Assembly: GCA_964523015.1 (NCBI GenBank) | Contig: CAZFXN010000040.1 | Coordinates: 1-28,399, forward strand | Origin: JAWXBT01 sp964523015 | GTDB taxonomy: Bacteria; Bdellovibrionota_C; UBA2361; J135 | Direction: 5' to 3' | DNA length: 28,399 nt | Part shown: positions 8,408 through 15,984 of the stretch, in pieces | How the letters are laid out: each line of letters opens with the position of its first letter | Numbering within the stretch: position 1 is the stretch's first letter | The notes under the pieces: model-generated | The model's input: only the letters and a program-made list of their open reading frames with translations | The model's database searches: none | What the model was told of the DNA's origin: nothing | Made by a program: the position numbers and the translations under genes

Positions 8408-9331
8408 CTATTTTTTGGCATAGTTTGAAATTGTATGTTTAATCTGCACTGCCGCTGGAGCCAATACGATAGTTAAGTATGATAACATTAACACCATCGT
8501 TACGATTACAGCTTTCACTGGCATTCCAGCTAATCTCTTATCAAGCTCTGCATAATAAATCCTTTGAGCGTCTTCAGCTATACCATCTAACTGAGTACTT
8601 CGATCCCCTCCTTGTCGCAATGCTTGACATAGAGCGAGGGTACACCTCCTTACCGCATCATTTCTCAATGTTACACTGACCCTCTTTAGTGACTCATCCC
8701 AAGTGTATCCAGTTGAGGCAAGCAATCTTGCTTTTTTGAATTCCTTCATTAATGGGTGTCCCGGAAATTTCTCTGAAAGGATATCAATAGATTTTTCAAG
8801 AGCAACGGAAATATCCCAACCTGCACTTACCCCTAAATTTGTAAGATCTATAAGTAATGGCAACTCCCTTTGAATATCCTCATCTCGACTTCGCGCCTTT
8901 GACTTAAGCCAGAATACGGGGAACAACAATCCAATAATAGAAAGAACAATTGTTAACAAAGTTGCGTAATAGGGAATAAGATATAGATAACTTAAACCAC
9001 CAATTAAGGGGCCAGAAAGATAGGAGAATAGTTTCAGCAGAATGAAACTACCACGCTCAACATCAGACTCTAAACCTGCCTCAGCTAACTGTCTTCTAAT
9101 TTCTTTTTCAACTTTAAGATCGGCGCTCTCTCTTTCATCTAAAACCGTCTTATGGCCAAGCATAGCTAAAAAATTATGAGCACCTCTTCTAAATAGGTCA
9201 ATCGTATTTTTTGAATTCTCAAACCTTCCTAACTCATTAGCAGAGGAGGCACATTGACTTATTAGCATATGAATTAGCCAGACAAAGAGTCCAAATGGTA
9301 TTGCATAAAATAAAATCTCTATAGTACCCAT
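8408..9331 (-). CDS. tadC: TadC-type inner-membrane platform protein
   Basis: This 307-aa integral membrane protein has a type II secretion F (T2SSF) domain. Transmembrane segments are visible at about residues 5-25, 100-145 (two adjoining) and 275-295. The cytoplasmic F domain includes ELPLLIDLTNLGVSAGWDISVALEKS (about 157-182), with LRQGGDRSTQLDGIAEDAQ further on. In Tad systems TadC pairs with TadB as the platform on which the CpaF ATPase acts. It starts 2 bases after the tadB stop, so the pair is coupled in translation. The ATG at 9331 is preceded by an AAAGGTG-type ribosome site inside the end of tadB. Confidence 0.85.
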   Translation of the reverse strand: MGTIEILFYAIPFGLFVWLIHMLISQCASSANELGRFENSKNTIDLFRRGAHNFLAMLGHKTVLDERESADLKVEKEIRRQLAEAGLESDVERGSFILLKLFSYLSGPLIGGLSYLYLIPYYATLLTIVLSIIGLLFPVFWLKSKARSRDEDIQRELPLLIDLTNLGVSAGWDISVALEKSIDILSEKFPGHPLMKEFKKARLLASTGYTWDESLKRVSVTLRNDAVRRCTLALCQALRQGGDRSTQLDGIAEDAQRIYYAELDKRLAGMPVKAVIVTMVLMLSYLTIVLAPAAVQIKHTISNYAKK

Positions 9332-9333
9332 AC

Positions 9334-10182
9334 CTACACCTTTAAGTTAACCATATTTTTAAATACAAAGATGGCGGTTATCTCAACCATTAAAGCACCC
9401 TGGAGAATCAATCGACCAAGCTCATCGTTCATTGCCCCCATAATGTATCCAGGTTGCATAAAAAATACTGCAAGTGGTGCTAAAACAGACAGTGCTCCGA
9501 TGATAATAAATGCCTGCTTAATTTGGACTAGATCTCTATCTGCACGAGCAAGGGCACGTTCCTGCTCTCTTAGTTTTCGGGATAATCGTTCAAATGGATC
9601 GAGCATCCGTCCACCCATCGAAGCAAAGAGATCGATAGCAGTAACTATAGAAATAATCTCTCGACCAACTATACGTTGCCTTAATCGACGGAAGGATTCA
9701 TCGACTGTAAGACCGGTACTTAATAGACTCACCGCATTTTCAAGTTCGCTTCTTAACAATCCTTCAGGGACTGATTGCGCACCTTGCAAGAGTGCAGCAT
9801 CAAGGCCGTAGCCCGTATTTAAGGAAACTGTTAACCCATCGAGAAATGATGGAATCTGTGGGACCATTTTTTTTCGTCTCTTCTGTGCTCGTTCATCAAC
9901 ATAAGTAACTAAGAAATAGTAAGCGAATAAAGCAAAGGTATATACAGCTAAAAAAATACCGATTGAGAATGCCAGATATCCAATTGTGAAACCAAAAAAA
10001 GTAACTAAAGTTATATAAAATTGCGCTGGTAGATCAATTCCCCCTTGGACTAATTTCTCTGTATAACTATTAGGAGCAACTGTACTTAGATCTATCTTTA
10101 TAGAGAGCCATTTTTTGGTTGTTGGCTCATCAAACTCATAAGTGAACTGGCGAAGTAGCTCGAGTCGTTTACTCTCCTCCAT
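9334..10182 (-). CDS. tadB: TadB-type inner-membrane platform protein
   Basis: This 282-aa T2SSF-family membrane protein has two adjoining transmembrane helices near residues 55-90 (FYITLVTFFGFTIGYLAF onward). The cytoplasmic F domain follows with QIPSFLDGLTVSLNTGYGLD, then LFASMGGRMLDPFERLS. Two further helices lie near 225-245 and 257-275. It starts 3 bases after cpaF stops, with a purine-rich ribosome site (AGGGAGTAGGGT) directly before the ATG. The order cpaF-tadB-tadC matches other Tad loci. It is slightly shorter at its N-terminus than many TadB proteins, lacking an upstream vWA or extra membrane segment. Confidence 0.85.
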   Translation of the reverse strand: MEESKRLELLRQFTYEFDEPTTKKWLSIKIDLSTVAPNSYTEKLVQGGIDLPAQFYITLVTFFGFTIGYLAFSIGIFLAVYTFALFAYYFLVTYVDERAQKRRKKMVPQIPSFLDGLTVSLNTGYGLDAALLQGAQSVPEGLLRSELENAVSLLSTGLTVDESFRRLRQRIVGREIISIVTAIDLFASMGGRMLDPFERLSRKLREQERALARADRDLVQIKQAFIIIGALSVLAPLAVFFMQPGYIMGAMNDELGRLILQGALMVEITAIFVFKNMVNLKV

Positions 10183-10185
10183 ACC

Positions 10186-11796
10186 CTACTCCCTGGAACT
10201 TGAAATTGGATCCGGACTAAGAAGTCGTGGTCCAGGTACTAAGTCGATTCCTCGTTCCCTTATCTTTTCCATCCATTCAGAGTGCTTGGTCATAATACGC
10301 CAAGTTCTTTTTCCCTCTGCATCTTCATTTTCAAAGCGTATTAGTTGGTTAATAATGAACTCACCGCCTATTGGAGGACGCACTTCAGAGATGTCAACCA
10401 TACATGGTCGTCCATTAATACGATTCATGCAAATTACAATATTTACTGCACGGGATATACGACGCTGAAGACTCTCTTGTGGTGACTGTTCAAAAGCTGC
10501 TACTACATCCAACAATCTCCAGAGACTCTCTTTGGCAGTACGAGAGTGAATGGTTGCCACCGATCCCATATGTCCAGTTTCTAAAGCTTTTAGAAATAGT
10601 GGTCCTTCGCGGTCACGAATTTCACCGACAACTATTCGATGAGGCGCACGTCTTAATGCTGCCCTTAATAGTTCAAACATTGTAACCGAACCACGACCTT
10701 GAGAATTCTCTGGTCGGGCAACTAGCTTTTCTAAATGGGCAGTCGGAACAAATATTTCAGGGACGTCTTCAATCGTACAGATTCGTTCATCTGAACCAAC
10801 TGCGCTAAGTAGTGCAGTTGTAAACACAGTCTTTCCTGATCCGGTAGCACCTACAACAAGAATATTTGCCTCTCCCATTGATACAAGTTCGGCTAACCAA
10901 GCCGCAATTTGTGGGCTTAATGTTTGAGTCTGCAAGAGATCGAAAAAAGTAATGTGTTGTAATCGTGGAACACGGATAACCATGGCCGATTCTCCACGAT
11001 CAAGAAGTGTTCCATGAATTGCATTAATACGGCTTCGCCAGGAATCGTTTAAAACACAATCTACGATTGGAGAGCTAAGATTTAAAACTCTTTCAACACC
11101 TTGAAGTGTAGATCCAATATAAGCTTCGTATTCCTCAGGACTTCTAAATCGAAATGGAGTTTCGAGCGCCTTACCACGTCTTATGCACTTAATACTATTA
11201 TGCGCATCAAGATAGATATCTGTTACTGCTGGATCATCATACAAAGGTCGAATTGGTCCCTTTCCAAGCATCAAGTCGCTAAGCTCTAATACAGCACTAT
11301 CAATGTCTCTTTGAGAAAATCTTGTACCGATAGATAATTTCTGAGAAGCGATACCAATTGCTTTTACGATAAGTTGCGACAATTCAGATCTAGTAGTGTC
11401 TTCAGTAATAAGATCATTTAAGGCGCGTCTACCAGCAGGAACTAACAGATCAACCTGAGGATTTGTTTGTATAAGTTGTCCTATCCAGGATGGAACATCT
11501 TCTTGCAAAGCTGACATTCCACTCTTTGCTAGCGTTTCAGTTTTTACAATCTTAACTTTTGGATTCTGCTCTAAAAATGGTCCGGCTGGAGTTGATTTAT
11601 CAACTTGCGGAATAAAATCTTTAATAAGGTCATCTAGCGCACCGAGGTTTTCATCAGTACTGGTAATAACTGTTTCCTTAACCGATCCATCCTCTGCTCT
11701 TGTAAATTTACTAGATTGACGAACGACTATCCTAGAGGCTTCCTCAGTCTTACTACCAGCTTTTTTCTGGAGATTTTTTAGGATCCCAGTACTCAT
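10186..11796 (-). CDS. cpaF: CpaF/TadA pilus-assembly ATPase
   Basis: This 536-aa secretion ATPase of the PilT/VirB11 superfamily, CpaF/TadA branch, powers extension and probably retraction of the Tad pilus. The N-terminal 150 residues are variable and polar. The domain before the ATPase contains SPIVDCVLNDSWRSRINAIHG. The ATPase core has Walker A GATGSGKT (316-323), IEDVPEI, the Asp-box region HRIVVGEIRD with Glu392, and the histidine box GHMGSVATIHS (408-418). I use the ATG at 11796 (MSTGILKN) rather than an upstream TTG because AGAGG lies 5 bases before it. It follows cpaB by 26 bases and leads directly into tadB. Confidence 0.93.
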   Translation of the reverse strand: MSTGILKNLQKKAGSKTEEASRIVVRQSSKFTRAEDGSVKETVITSTDENLGALDDLIKDFIPQVDKSTPAGPFLEQNPKVKIVKTETLAKSGMSALQEDVPSWIGQLIQTNPQVDLLVPAGRRALNDLITEDTTRSELSQLIVKAIGIASQKLSIGTRFSQRDIDSAVLELSDLMLGKGPIRPLYDDPAVTDIYLDAHNSIKCIRRGKALETPFRFRSPEEYEAYIGSTLQGVERVLNLSSPIVDCVLNDSWRSRINAIHGTLLDRGESAMVIRVPRLQHITFFDLLQTQTLSPQIAAWLAELVSMGEANILVVGATGSGKTVFTTALLSAVGSDERICTIEDVPEIFVPTAHLEKLVARPENSQGRGSVTMFELLRAALRRAPHRIVVGEIRDREGPLFLKALETGHMGSVATIHSRTAKESLWRLLDVVAAFEQSPQESLQRRISRAVNIVICMNRINGRPCMVDISEVRPPIGGEFIINQLIRFENEDAEGKRTWRIMTKHSEWMEKIRERGIDLVPGPRLLSPDPISSSRE

Positions 11797-11801
11797 TAAA
11801 A

Positions 11802-11806
11802 CCTCT
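11802..11806 (-). promoter_or_regulatory. Ribosome binding site deciding the cpaF start
   Basis: AGAGG on the minus strand lies 5 bases upstream of the ATG at 11796. It sits just inside a longer reading frame that would begin at TTG 11811, so it argues for the ATG. Confidence 0.65.
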
Positions 11807-11822
11807 TTCAATACCCATAATT

Positions 11823-12734
11823 TTATCTAAGGCCACTACTCACTGGACCTGCCACTTCACGACCATTCTCATCAACCAGATAAATAACCCCTCTATCATC
11901 TAGGCCGTAACGCATCGGGGTATTCTTTATCCAAACATAAGAGCGAAATGTTTTTGGTCCATCGTTTTGAGAAATCCTGGATCTACCATCACTTGGGATA
12001 AGCCCCATTGCAACCTGTAGGTCATGCATATTTTCAATCGCATGGCCGGCATACGGACTTGCTCCCTCTATTGGAACCTCAATATAAGTTAGAGAAAGTT
12101 GAGATAACTTGATAACTGATTGTAAAAATAATGCTTTATCAGGAGGAACTCTAATCGTTGCAGTATTTCCTGATGATTCAGAAATCCAGGCAGCATCCAA
12201 AATTAAAGAGGTATCTCCAGTATAGTTGCTCAGTGCAAGAGCAACTCTGGCTCCACGTTTTGGTGCAAGACTAGAAAATGAGACTGGAAGAGCTACTGTA
12301 TCAGGTATGATCTGCTGCAACATTGCCTCAACTGGATCAAGCTGATGATTAATTAATTCAACTTCATTTGACATAGGCAAGATTGGCACCGGTTTTGCCA
12401 TAAGAACCCTAGCCAAGGGATATCCAGCCGGAATTGGACCTGCGGCCACCATCCCCTCAACCTCTGTTAACGAAGAAACAACATCGATTGGCAGATTGGC
12501 TACCGCGCGTTTTTCTATCCCTAGTTTTGATTTATCAAGTGGTTCTCCAGCTAAAAATGGAGACTTAATTACAACAACATCTTGTACCTTAACTGGCATC
12601 ATCTCTTTTGCTGACACTTGCGTACTTGGGCCTCGAAATAGATTCATCACAAGCACAAACAATAAAACAGCAAAGGCAACTGGAAACTGCCATCGTCTAT
12701 TCTTTGGTGCTAAAAAACCTGGATGAACTCTCAC
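11823..12734 (-). CDS. cpaB: CpaB/RcpC-type pilus assembly protein (SAF domain)
   Basis: This is a membrane-anchored periplasmic protein of the CpaB/RcpC family, 303 aa from the chosen start. One transmembrane helix (PVAFAVLLFVLVMNLF, about 18-33) is followed by a SAF domain at about 50-112 with VKVQDVVVIKSPFLAGEPL and GPIPAGYPLARVLM, then an RcpC-like region. Such proteins link the inner-membrane platform to the secretin. I choose GTG at 12734 because GGGAG lies 3 bases before it and the protein then begins with a normal signal anchor. A longer frame from TTG 12806 would start 2 bases after the pilin stop and add 24 residues. It lies directly after the pilin gene. Confidence 0.82.
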   Translation of the reverse strand: MRVHPGFLAPKNRRWQFPVAFAVLLFVLVMNLFRGPSTQVSAKEMMPVKVQDVVVIKSPFLAGEPLDKSKLGIEKRAVANLPIDVVSSLTEVEGMVAAGPIPAGYPLARVLMAKPVPILPMSNEVELINHQLDPVEAMLQQIIPDTVALPVSFSSLAPKRGARVALALSNYTGDTSLILDAAWISESSGNTATIRVPPDKALFLQSVIKLSQLSLTYIEVPIEGASPYAGHAIENMHDLQVAMGLIPSDGRSRISQNDGPKTFRSYVWIKNTPMRYGLDDRGVIYLVDENGREVAGPVSSGLR

Positions 12735-12808
12735 GGACTCCCTATCAAGCTGAAAATACCAATCAACATCAATCGCTATATAAATAAAAGTGGTTGTAAA
12801 AAACAAAG

Positions 12809-12979
12809 TTATGATGAAGGAGTTGCTTGCATCTTAACTGCCATATCATCAAGATTGCTCTGCACTGTCTTACCCATGTTACTCAACGCAGGTATCGCCA
12901 ACACAACAATCAAAGCAGCTAAAAGTCCTAAAACGATTAGCTCGATCGATCCATTTTCATTTCTTTTTTTCATCTTCAT
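12809..12979 (-). CDS. Flp/TadE-class small pilin (56 aa)
   Basis: This 56-residue protein begins MKMKKRNENG, a basic leader ending in Gly10. It continues with the hydrophobic segment SIELIVLGLLAALIVVLAIP, then ALSNMGKTVQ and a short polar tail ending ATPSS. Size, leader and position immediately before cpaB match the major Flp pilin of Tad loci. The glutamate is at +3 after the presumed cleavage site, not +5, and the usual Tyr after Glu is Leu, so it is divergent. A ribosome site (AAGGG) precedes the ATG by about 8 bases. A second in-frame ATG two codons later is a possible alternative start. It has its own putative promoter in the preceding 145-base gap. Confidence 0.8.
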   Translation of the reverse strand: MKMKKRNENGSIELIVLGLLAALIVVLAIPALSNMGKTVQSNLDDMAVKMQATPSS

Positions 12980-13032
12980 AATTCAACCCTTACTTAGCTA
13001 AGAATAAAAACTCTCAAGAAATCAGCAAAACT

Positions 13033-13061
13033 ATTATGCTTTGGTATAGTAAATCGGTTAA
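13033..13061 (-). promoter_or_regulatory. Putative sigma-70 promoter of the pilin/Tad operon
   Basis: On the minus strand TTAACC (13056-13061), a 17-base spacer and CATAAT (13033-13038) resemble -35 and -10 boxes (4/6 and 5/6 matches). The start point would be near 13026, about 47 bases before the pilin ATG. The shared CCAAAGCAT box (13036-13044) overlaps the -10, so a protein binding there could control entry of RNA polymerase. Confidence 0.5.
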
Positions 13062-13124
13062 AATATGGAGTTTCTTAAATCTATTTTATGAGCTGAGAGC
13101 AGTGACAAGAATTTTGCAAATGGG

Positions 13125-13652
13125 CTAAGGTGTCTTAATGACTTGGGTATTTTTAATAACCTCTTGAATTACGGTGATTCTCTCATAAATAAGATCCACC
13201 TCATCAAAACCGAACTCTTTTCGTTTCTTGATATTAGCTAGCTTCATCTCCCCTTCAAGAGACTTTAACTTTTCTCTAACCATTAAAATATCATTCTCAA
13301 GTATAGGAATTTTTTTCTGGGCTAATTTGATAGACTCCTGTTCTAACTCATTATTTTGGCTTAAATGAAGTGGGTTTGAAATAATTAAACCATCTACTCC
13401 CAATATTATAGCAGAAACTAATGCATCCGCAGCTAAAAGCCCGACATCAGCCCTGATGAGATAACCTCCCTCTATCTTTTCACGATCAGCATTCATAGTG
13501 TCAATTACACCATCTCGACTTACTGCAATCCAAGACTGACTAACTTCCCCATCAAAGCTTACGAATTCTTCGTAGGCAAAAAGTGAATTAGGAGAAACAA
13601 ATTGTACCAAAAGCAATACTATACAGACCATTTGAATAAATCTTGCTAGCAT
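13125..13652 (-). CDS. Secreted coiled-coil protein, unknown function
   Basis: This 175-aa protein begins MLARFIQMVCIVLLLVQFV, a signal peptide with probable cleavage after the Ala of SLFA (near residue 26). The mature part opens with YEEFVSFDGEVSQSWIAVS and a short hydrophobic stretch, DALVSAIILGVDGLIIS. Then comes a charged heptad-like helix (NNELEQESIKLAQKKIPILE onward, to about residue 140). I do not recognise the family. The start is fixed by a TAATG junction: the ATG shares its A with the stop codon of the upstream gene, so the two are translationally coupled. Together with that gene and the kinase it forms a three-gene unit ahead of the pilin operon, so an envelope role tied to pilus assembly or kinase signalling is an inference only. 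Confidence 0.7.
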   Translation of the reverse strand: MLARFIQMVCIVLLLVQFVSPNSLFAYEEFVSFDGEVSQSWIAVSRDGVIDTMNADREKIEGGYLIRADVGLLAADALVSAIILGVDGLIISNPLHLSQNNELEQESIKLAQKKIPILENDILMVREKLKSLEGEMKLANIKKRKEFGFDEVDLIYERITVIQEVIKNTQVIKTP

Positions 13653-14314
13653 TATTGTCCCTGAATCTTCCAAAAAAATTGATTATCCTCTTCTAAATCC
13701 TTTCTACTAACTGATACATATTTTCCACGAGGATCAGAGTTCATACTCTCCCGCCATTGTACGTAGACATTCTCAGCATCCTTAAGCACCTGATTATATT
13801 CCTTCTCTTTTTTTCTAAGGACAATTAGGGCATTGCCTAACTCCTCTGATTTTTTCTTTTGAAATACGGCACTATCTGTATTACTCAAACTAAAGATTCC
13901 ATTCTCCATTTGACGAATCCTAGTTCTTACTAAGCTAAGCTCATCATTTAGGGCTCTAATTTTCTCTTCTAAGTCATCTGTAGAGGGTTGTCTTATGTAG
14001 TAATACTCACTCTCTGTTACAAATCCATCCTCAAACTCGACCTGAAATTGATATTTAAGTAGAGCGAGGCTTAAAAAATCCAGATTAGCAAAATAATAAT
14101 CCCCCTCTTTCTCAAGTTTTTGAACCCTAATTCCATCTTTATCTGCAATCAGGACACGCCCCCTTTTGATTTTATCTCCATTAATTTTAGCAATCATAGC
14201 TTTGCCAAGAGTAAATACTGGTGGCACATGCTTAATAGTATGCACTTCGGCACCGACAGATCCCTGAAGAATTAAAAACGCAAATACTAATATTAGAATT
14301 CCTCTATTATGCAT
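13652..14314 (-). CDS. Secreted beta/coiled-coil protein, unknown function
   Basis: This 220-aa protein has a signal peptide (MHNRGILILVFAFLILQGSV, cleavage near GAE). A beta-rich domain of about 80 residues ends in FQVEFEDGFVTESEYYYIRQ. A long charged coiled coil follows (about 112-190, with EEKIRALNDELSLVRTRIRQ and KKSEELGNALIVLRKKEKEY). No family is recognised. Its ATG overlaps the last bases of the kinase gene (shared ATGCATAA), and its stop overlaps the next start (TAATG). All three proteins are therefore made from one message. The two downstream proteins share a plan of signal peptide, small N-terminal domain and coiled coil, and may form a hetero-oligomer in the periplasm. Confidence 0.7.
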   Translation of the reverse strand: MHNRGILILVFAFLILQGSVGAEVHTIKHVPPVFTLGKAMIAKINGDKIKRGRVLIADKDGIRVQKLEKEGDYYFANLDFLSLALLKYQFQVEFEDGFVTESEYYYIRQPSTDDLEEKIRALNDELSLVRTRIRQMENGIFSLSNTDSAVFQKKKSEELGNALIVLRKKEKEYNQVLKDAENVYVQWRESMNSDPRGKYVSVSRKDLEEDNQFFWKIQGQ

Positions 14315-15683
14315 TGCGCTTTATTCTCCATTCCCCTTCAGTCTTCCAACCCAGGTCGTAAATTTTTCCAACAATAATACCGTCCTGATCTCCAAGCACA
14401 GTAATTTCAAAAGTTAGGTCCCCACAGGCAAACCTATTGCTCACATCAAGTTGCGAAATCTGGCAATGGGATTTTCCTAAAAGAATAAATATTCCTTTAG
14501 AGGTTTTCCAAAGTCCAAGGGAGGTCTCTTTATCTGTTGCGAATATTCCCTTGGCTGTTCCTTCGTAAGCTCCTGCCGATAATGAGTGAAGAGCATTAGA
14601 ACCACCAAAAATTCCAGAAGTAGTCAAAATCGACCATGCTCCTACAAGTGCTAATCCAAGCAGACAAAATGAAATAATGTACGGAATTTTAGATTTTCGC
14701 TGATAGTATCTTGATAGGATATCTTTTTTATTAACCAATCCACTTAGTAAAGCAACATCGTCAATTCCAGGAATGCTTGAATTATCTCGTTTTCGTGTTG
14801 GGCTTGGTTGAATAATCTCTTTTGCATAAAGAGGCATCTCTCCCCGTTTTATACAATCAAGATCATAAACTAGCTGAGAAGCCGCATGATATCTATCTAC
14901 CACATCCACAGACATAGCCTTGGCTATAACTCGTACTAATTCCGGAGGACAGTGCGGAGCATGCTCCTTTAACTGTTGTGGCTTAAAGTTAAACCTCTCC
15001 ATCATAATTGATAATCGAGAATCTGATTTAAAAGGGGATTCCCCTGCAATCAGTTCATACCCTATTATTCCGGCAGCATAGATATCACTTCGCTGATCAC
15101 ATTCACCAAGTTCAACATACTCTGGGGATACATACTTAGGCGTCCCAACCATTGAACCGGCTGCTGTTAAAGTGACGGATCCACGTAACCTGGCTACTCC
15201 AAAATCGCTAATCTTAACAATCTTATCTTTTGTTAGAAGTACATTCTCAGGTTTAAGATCTCTATGAACTATTCCTTCTTTGTGAATAGCCTCTAATCCT
15301 GAGGCAATCTGAATAAGAATTTCTATGACTTCTTGGATCGTCATCGGTTGAGATTTTGAGTGAGCACTCATTAGATCCCCAAGATCTCCTCCGTCGATGT
15401 GCTCCATAGCAAAAGCTTGACTTTCATCACTATCAAAATACTCAAAAGCTCTGACTACATTTCTATGATTAACTCGATAAGATGCTACGATTTCATTTCT
15501 AAATCTTTCCCGAGCCTCTTTTGATTGAACAATCCCAGGATATAAAATCTTAAGAGCAACTAAGAATTCTCGATATTCAGGATCGCAAGCTAGATACACA
15601 GCACCCATACCACCGGTACCAATACACCGGACGATCTCATATCGACCACCAAATACCGTTCCTGGCTGAAGACCTGGAATCAT
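14307..15683 (-). CDS. Membrane Ser/Thr protein kinase with C-terminal sensor domain
   Basis: This is a 458-aa Hanks-type (PknB-like) kinase. The kinase domain spans about 15-275: glycine loop GTGGMG (22-27), Lys45 in VALKIL, HRDLKPEN with catalytic Asp142, DFG at 160-162 and GTPKYVSPE (180-188). All catalytic residues are present, so it should be active. After a polar juxtamembrane region one transmembrane helix (about 333-350, IPYIISFCLLGLALVGAW) leads to a roughly 100-aa outside domain with alternating beta pattern and two cysteines (SHCQIS, RFACGD). That domain has none of the usual PASTA repeats. It heads a coupled three-gene unit upstream of the pilin operon. CAGGAA lies 7 bases before the ATG. 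Confidence 0.93.
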   Translation of the reverse strand: MIPGLQPGTVFGGRYEIVRCIGTGGMGAVYLACDPEYREFLVALKILYPGIVQSKEARERFRNEIVASYRVNHRNVVRAFEYFDSDESQAFAMEHIDGGDLGDLMSAHSKSQPMTIQEVIEILIQIASGLEAIHKEGIVHRDLKPENVLLTKDKIVKISDFGVARLRGSVTLTAAGSMVGTPKYVSPEYVELGECDQRSDIYAAGIIGYELIAGESPFKSDSRLSIMMERFNFKPQQLKEHAPHCPPELVRVIAKAMSVDVVDRYHAASQLVYDLDCIKRGEMPLYAKEIIQPSPTRKRDNSSIPGIDDVALLSGLVNKKDILSRYYQRKSKIPYIISFCLLGLALVGAWSILTTSGIFGGSNALHSLSAGAYEGTAKGIFATDKETSLGLWKTSKGIFILLGKSHCQISQLDVSNRFACGDLTFEITVLGDQDGIIVGKIYDLGWKTEGEWRIKRNA

Positions 15684-15778
15684 TAAAAATTCCTGATATT
15701 AAATTTATGGAATACTTTATGTATAAGCTTCAGATCATAAATCGGCGAGATCACAGAGGATCTTAAATCGTTGTCCTA

Positions 15779-15802
15779 GCTCAATTTCGTCAGAAATTGA
15801 GC
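15779..15802. promoter_or_regulatory. Perfect 10-bp hairpin, possible operator
   Basis: GCTCAATTTC (15779-15788) and GAAATTGAGC (15793-15802) pair perfectly around a GTCA loop. There is no flanking T run on either strand. The divergent position suggests an operator for a dimeric regulator, or an RNA hairpin in a leader. Confidence 0.5.
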
Positions 15803-15813
15803 CAATTAATAAA

Positions 15814-15888
15814 TCCCAAAGCATTATTAAAAATGCTGGCATGCCGAAGGCTTAGCAAAAAACTAGCAAAATCTGCTATGCTTTGGGA
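15814..15888. repeat. 11-bp inverted repeat pair TCCCAAAGCAT/ATGCTTTGGGA
   Basis: The arms at 15814-15824 and 15878-15888 are perfect reverse complements enclosing 53 bases. Their core ATGCTTTGG, with a nearby AGCAAAA, recurs at the pilin promoter (13024-13044). Confidence 0.6.
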
Positions 15889-15939
15889 TATAAATAACTA
15901 TAGAATTGCAAAAAACCTCAATTACTTTAATGTACTGCA

Positions 15940-15968
15940 TTCAAATCATCTTAGTTGCATTATATTAT
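15940..15968 (+). promoter_or_regulatory. Putative sigma-70 promoter of the secreted-protein/sspB pair
   Basis: TTCAAA (15940-15945), 17 bases, then TATTAT (15963-15968): 4/6 and 5/6 matches to consensus. The predicted start is about 10 bases before the ATG at 15985, giving a very short leader. The spacing is good but the -35 is only fair. Confidence 0.35.
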
Positions 15969-15984
15969 AGCATTAGCCCAGATT

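Larger units (their letters stand above)
15684..15984. other. Divergent intergenic region with hairpin and long-range inverted repeat
   Basis: This is a roughly 300-base gene-free stretch between the kinase gene (minus) and the secreted-protein gene (plus). It holds a perfect 10-bp hairpin (15779-15802), an 11-bp inverted repeat (15814-15824 with 15878-15888) and a candidate plus-strand promoter (15940-15968). No T run follows the hairpin, so I read the region as regulatory rather than as a terminator. Confidence 0.55.

Noticed and set aside
9371..9811. Plus-strand 146-codon frame opposite tadB
   Set aside because: It is Ser/Arg/Ile-rich shadow coding with no family features. tadB on the other strand has a clear T2SSF domain.
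12735..12806. 24-residue N-terminal extension of CpaB from TTG 12806
   Set aside because: No Shine-Dalgarno precedes that TTG, and the internal GTG has GGGAG in front and yields a normal signal anchor. The short 3-base spacing leaves some doubt.
12723..13001. Plus-strand 92-codon frame opposite the pilin gene
   Set aside because: It is antisense to the 56-aa pilin, whose leader, ribosome site and neighbours are convincing.
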